From the NCBI GenBank assembly GCA_016875025.1, contig VGSH01000012.1:1-44474 (forward strand): a DNA stretch of 44,474 nt, read 5' to 3'. The DNA comes from Deltaproteobacteria bacterium (lineage in GTDB: Bacteria > Desulfobacterota > WTBG01 > CAIYCZ01 > CAIRTM01). Below the pieces are notes generated by a model, which did no database searches, had not been told where the DNA came from, and saw only the letters and a program-made list of their open reading frames with translations. Made by a program: the position numbers and the translations under genes. This document shows, one piece after another, positions 41,499 to 44,474 of the stretch (position 1 is its first letter; every line of letters starts with the position of its first letter).

Positions 41499-43439
41499 TC
41501 AGTTCACCGTGGCTGCGTTTTCGTGCAGGCCCGGCAGATCGGAGATCACCTCAAAACAGCCGCGGGCATATGCCGCGACTTCCTCCTGCAGGGAATCTAT
41601 GTCGATCAACTGTATGCGCTCTTTATATGCCTTCAGCTTTTCAAGGAGTGTCAAAAGCGCGCCGGGTTCATGAAAGGTCAAGCCGGTGAAGGAAATTGCC
41701 AGAAGCCCGGGATGTTCAGCCAGGTAGGCCTCGATTTTTTTGCGGGCGACAGCTACGCTGAAACCGTCAAAGGCGCCCAGCAGGTCAACCACCAGCGTGT
41801 GTCCATCAAAGGGCTGCGGTCGCGAGGTGATGCTGAAGCCATCCGGGGCGGCAATGGTTTCGGCTTTCTGTTCCCCGGGGCGGTATTCGGTGCGCAGCAG
41901 TGTCGGCTGTGAATAACCGAAGTGATCAAGCTTGAATTGTTCAATGCGTGCGCATACCGGTACGACTGCCGCCAGCAGCGCGTTTTTGATTCCGAATGTC
42001 CCCGCCAGGCACCGGATGCGCTGCTGCACATCGCGCAGCCGGTCCGCAACTTCAGGGCTGGGTGCTTTCCGGATCGCGGTCGGGAACAGGGGCAGTGCCA
42101 GAATGCATTCGCGGCGATACTGTTCGGCCCGAATGCGCAGCAGCTCATCAGCTGAATCCCGGTAGCGCAGATAGCCGTTAAGCTGGCGTTCAACATAGCG
42201 CAGAACCGACGGCCCCAGGCGCCGGTATTCTTCATCATATACATCCAGAATAAGCTGCTCCATAACAGGCTTGCTGATATTCGGGTGTTTAAATGTGAGA
42301 TGAAAACCGTCCCATTCCCGATACGGCACATCGAGCAGACGGCCGGCTGCCTGCAGCCTTTCAAAAAACGGCGTGCTGCAGGCCGGGGTCATGATTAAAA
42401 ACTGGCTCAGGCTCGGCTTGAGCGAAACAAAGTATTCAAAATCCTCCCAGATCATGTCTTCGGTGTGAAAATCATGTCCGAGAATGAGCGAGGCCAGCGT
42501 GTTGATGCCGCGCTCGTGCAAACTGTCGATAATCTTTTTAACGTCCAGGCCCTTAAGCTTGCTGTAGTCGGCGCGCTGGGATTCAACACCGATCCAGATC
42601 GCCTCCACGCCCATGCGCACCAGGTCATCGGGGTCCCACATGTCAATGGCTTTTGCGCTGGCAAAGCAGGAAATTTTAATCGGATCCTGTTTGTCCTGCA
42701 GGACACAGTCCAGATACTCGCGGGCGCGCTTGTGCTGTATGAGAAAATCCTCTTCGATAATGCCGATTGGCAGCCGCGGATCCCCCAGCTCGCTGTGTAC
42801 GCGCCGGATCTCGCGGTGCAGGTCGCGCCCGGTTTTCAGCAGGGGGATATGCCGCTTTTTATGAAAGTGAGACGTTGCACAGAATTCGCATCCATGCGGA
42901 CAGCCCAGCCCGGCCATGACAACAGCGCCCTTCATTGCCGGAACACCTGCGATCTTCCCGTGGGTGGGATACACAACGTGGCGTAGCTCACCGCCCTCAG
43001 GCTCGCCCAGGAGGCGGCGGAAAAAGGCGACGCCCTCCTCGCGGCAGATATGATCGCCGTAGGGCTCGCATTCCGGCAGCATGGTTCCATAGCCGCCCAG
43101 CACTATTTCGCTTGCAGGCGAAATTTCTCTGACGGCGCTCTGCATGGCGCGCATTTTTTCAAAGGTGGCAATGACAAAATTGATGCCCACGTAGTCATAG
43201 CCTTTTTTAAGCTCACGCCGGAACTGACGCATGGTCGGGTACTGCAGTACCGTTACCGGGGCCTGCAAATTTTTTGCTATATATTCCAATCCGTAGGAAA
43301 TATATTTAACGCGCGGGCTGAAAATGCCCTGTGCTCGTGTTACCTGCGCGTGAAACAGCTCTGTCTGGATATGTTCGGTGCAGTCATGCGTGTTAACGCC
43401 GAAGGGGCCGCATACCGTTGTCAATAAAATCTTTTTCAT
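41499..43439 (-). CDS. B12-binding radical SAM protein with C-terminal STAS-like domain
   Basis: A 646-residue protein. Residues 1-145 resemble a cobalamin-binding Rossmann domain, including 'YVGINFVIATFEKMRAMQ' and 'IVLGGYGTMLPE'. The radical SAM cluster is GCPHGCEFC with C180, C184 and C187, followed by 'IGIIEEDFLIQ' and 'IWIGVESQRADYSK'. A helical region leads to a C-terminal segment (about 547-635) with a STAS-like alternation, 'HTLVVDLLGAFDGFSVAVAR' and 'LLAISFTGLTFHEPGAL'. Such enzymes methylate or rearrange unactivated carbons; the substrate is unknown. The start ATG (MKKILLTTVCGPFG) follows AAAAAGG. I do not recall this tail in characterised members. Confidence 0.82.
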   Translation of the reverse strand: MKKILLTTVCGPFGVNTHDCTEHIQTELFHAQVTRAQGIFSPRVKYISYGLEYIAKNLQAPVTVLQYPTMRQFRRELKKGYDYVGINFVIATFEKMRAMQSAVREISPASEIVLGGYGTMLPECEPYGDHICREEGVAFFRRLLGEPEGGELRHVVYPTHGKIAGVPAMKGAVVMAGLGCPHGCEFCATSHFHKKRHIPLLKTGRDLHREIRRVHSELGDPRLPIGIIEEDFLIQHKRAREYLDCVLQDKQDPIKISCFASAKAIDMWDPDDLVRMGVEAIWIGVESQRADYSKLKGLDVKKIIDSLHERGINTLASLILGHDFHTEDMIWEDFEYFVSLKPSLSQFLIMTPACSTPFFERLQAAGRLLDVPYREWDGFHLTFKHPNISKPVMEQLILDVYDEEYRRLGPSVLRYVERQLNGYLRYRDSADELLRIRAEQYRRECILALPLFPTAIRKAPSPEVADRLRDVQQRIRCLAGTFGIKNALLAAVVPVCARIEQFKLDHFGYSQPTLLRTEYRPGEQKAETIAAPDGFSITSRPQPFDGHTLVVDLLGAFDGFSVAVARKKIEAYLAEHPGLLAISFTGLTFHEPGALLTLLEKLKAYKERIQLIDIDSLQEEVAAYARGCFEVISDLPGLHENAATVN

Positions 43440-43543
43440 GAATACCTTTTTTCCTGAGAGGATGAGACGAGCTTTACAGCAAGCAGTCAGGCCAGAAAAC
43501 AGCGGTTGCAAAAAAACCGGCGCATCGGTGGTCGGGTTACTAT

Positions 43544-43577
43544 AAAAAACCCCTGAACGAGACGTGTCGCCAGGGGC
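43544..43577 (-). terminator. Rho-independent terminator
   Basis: On the minus strand CCCCTG-GCGACACGTCTCGTT-CAGGGG is followed by TTTTTT. It lies 120 bases after the stop codon of the membrane protein gene and before the radical SAM gene, and probably separates the two. Confidence 0.7.
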
Positions 43578-43698
43578 TTTTAATCTCAGAGCTTTTTTGT
43601 ATCTGCAGTGCAGGCGTCTGTGCGCCTGTTTATTGCATTAATGTATATAGTACGGCGCAGCGCCTGTCAAGGCCTGCGAAAGCGCGAAGTCGGGCCGT

Positions 43699-44442
43699 TT
43701 ACAGCAGCGCTTTAATGCCGCGCTCTTTCAAAACAGCCTTGAGTCCGGTCACCTGCTCAACTTTACTGCCGGCTTTTTCCCGGACTGTTGCGGCAAGGCG
43801 CTCAAGGCCGTCCACGTAGAAGGCGGAAACGCGCGATCCACGGCTGCCCATACACAGTGCTCCATTCGGGCCTTTTACGCACAGGGCCAGCGGATCGGCC
43901 TCAAGCAGGACTGCCTGCGCGTCGGCATAGTCGATGCTGACCGCCGGGGTTTCCTTAATCGCCAGACTGATCCGGTTCTCATCAGCGGTAACGGTGGCCT
44001 GCATGGCTTTTTTGAGCTGGATGAATTTGATAATAAAAAACGGCAGTGCGTAGAAGTAGAGAACGTTAAAGTTGATAATGTAGAAAATCTTAGCCCCCCT
44101 GCTGTGCTGGCTCAGGGTGATAATACCGTTGGCGCCCATGACCAAAAGGAAAAGCTTGAGTACCATCAGGTAGTACATCAGCGCAGGGTTGCGCAAAGCA
44201 AAGCGGTAGACGGTGCCGGCCGGGGTGCTTTCGGGCTCCCGGGGCCCGAACAGTTTCTCAAACCACCTCCAGCTGAACCACCACAGGGGCACGGAGATGA
44301 TCGGCATGATGAAATAGTTGAATGTCTTGACAAATTGCGGAGCGCCGGTCATGCCGGGCGTATATCCGAGAATATCCAGGAAAAGAAAATAAAACAGTGA
44401 ATATAAAATCGCCCAGCCCATAAACTTTAAAAATATCTGCAT
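43699..44442 (-). CDS. Membrane protein of unknown function
   Basis: A 247-residue protein with four likely membrane spans (about 5-25, 43-62, 88-108, 120-142) and a soluble C-terminal region of about 100 residues. That part contains 'ENRISLAIKETPAVSIDYADAQAVLLEA' (in parts) and looks like a small beta-rich, PH-like domain. I do not recognise a family. AGGGAGG lies six bases before the ATG. It appears to be transcribed alone and ends at the terminator before the radical SAM gene. Confidence 0.65.
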   Translation of the reverse strand: MQIFLKFMGWAILYSLFYFLFLDILGYTPGMTGAPQFVKTFNYFIMPIISVPLWWFSWRWFEKLFGPREPESTPAGTVYRFALRNPALMYYLMVLKLFLLVMGANGIITLSQHSRGAKIFYIINFNVLYFYALPFFIIKFIQLKKAMQATVTADENRISLAIKETPAVSIDYADAQAVLLEADPLALCVKGPNGALCMGSRGSRVSAFYVDGLERLAATVREKAGSKVEQVTGLKAVLKERGIKALL

Positions 44443-44474
44443 GCCGTGCCTCCCTGTGGTTTTTTTCTCCCGCG

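Noticed and set aside
1-44474. CRISPR arrays, tRNA or rRNA genes
   Set aside because: No regularly spaced identical repeats with unique spacers and no tRNA cloverleaf or rRNA-like stretch were noticed; the repeats present are irregular fold-back elements.

Overview
The window reads as a chromosomal segment of a Gram-negative, moderately GC-rich bacterium. My best guess is a member of the Desulfobacterota (the former Deltaproteobacteria), perhaps Syntrophus-like. The grounds are the rpsP-khpA-trmD-rplS order, the phoH-pgpH-ybeY order, a PAS-PAS-LuxR regulator, DksA, eukaryotic-type UDP-sugar pyrophosphorylase next to GH57 and GalT, and dispersed fold-back repeats of a kind I associate with that group. 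No rRNA or tRNA gene was found, so the placement is inference.

Left end (1-5.7 kb) is accessory DNA. It holds a 5'-truncated type III methyltransferase gene (mod) that lacks its catalytic DPPY part and abuts what may be the tail of an IS630-like transposase. An intact type III restriction subunit (res) follows, then a PIN-toxin/Phd-antitoxin operon with a recognisable promoter/operator and a small third gene.

5.8-20.2 kb is mostly housekeeping. On the minus strand are phoH-pgpH-ybeY and a YjbQ-like gene. On the plus strand is the ribosomal operon rpsP-khpA-trmD-rplS, without rimM, with a good promoter and terminator. A minus-strand series dksA, GH57 glucanotransferase/amylase, galT, a receiver protein and a UAP1-like pyrophosphorylase suggests alpha-glucan and sugar-nucleotide metabolism. 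moaC and a two-domain glycosyltransferase follow.

20.2-26.7 kb carries a ComEA-like protein, a glycosyltransferase plus AMP-forming ligase pair, a cluster of DnaA-box-like sites in an A/T-rich gap, a tightly overlapping chain (unknown 89-residue gene, hflX, yheU, yhbY), ychJ and a receiver protein.

26.7-33.5 kb is repeat-rich. A secreted cysteine-rich alpha/beta hydrolase is bracketed by two 151-bp direct copies of a fold-back element, with a related element beside them. Two adjacent PAS proteins, a small secreted protein and a MATE transporter follow; a 180-bp element with 14-bp perfect terminal inverted repeats sits at the MATE stop codon.

33.5-44.5 kb has typA, two conserved small proteins, a 296-bp element with long imperfect terminal inverted repeats, an AsmA/DUF748-like protein, mscL, a nitrilase-family amidase, a GT39-like membrane glycosyltransferase, a cold-shock gene with promoter and terminator, a B12-binding radical SAM protein with a STAS-like tail, and a membrane protein of unknown function. 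I found no CRISPR array and no clearly new multi-gene defence system. The most unusual signals are the repeat elements, the repeat-bracketed hydrolase, the DnaA-box cluster and the radical SAM fusion.
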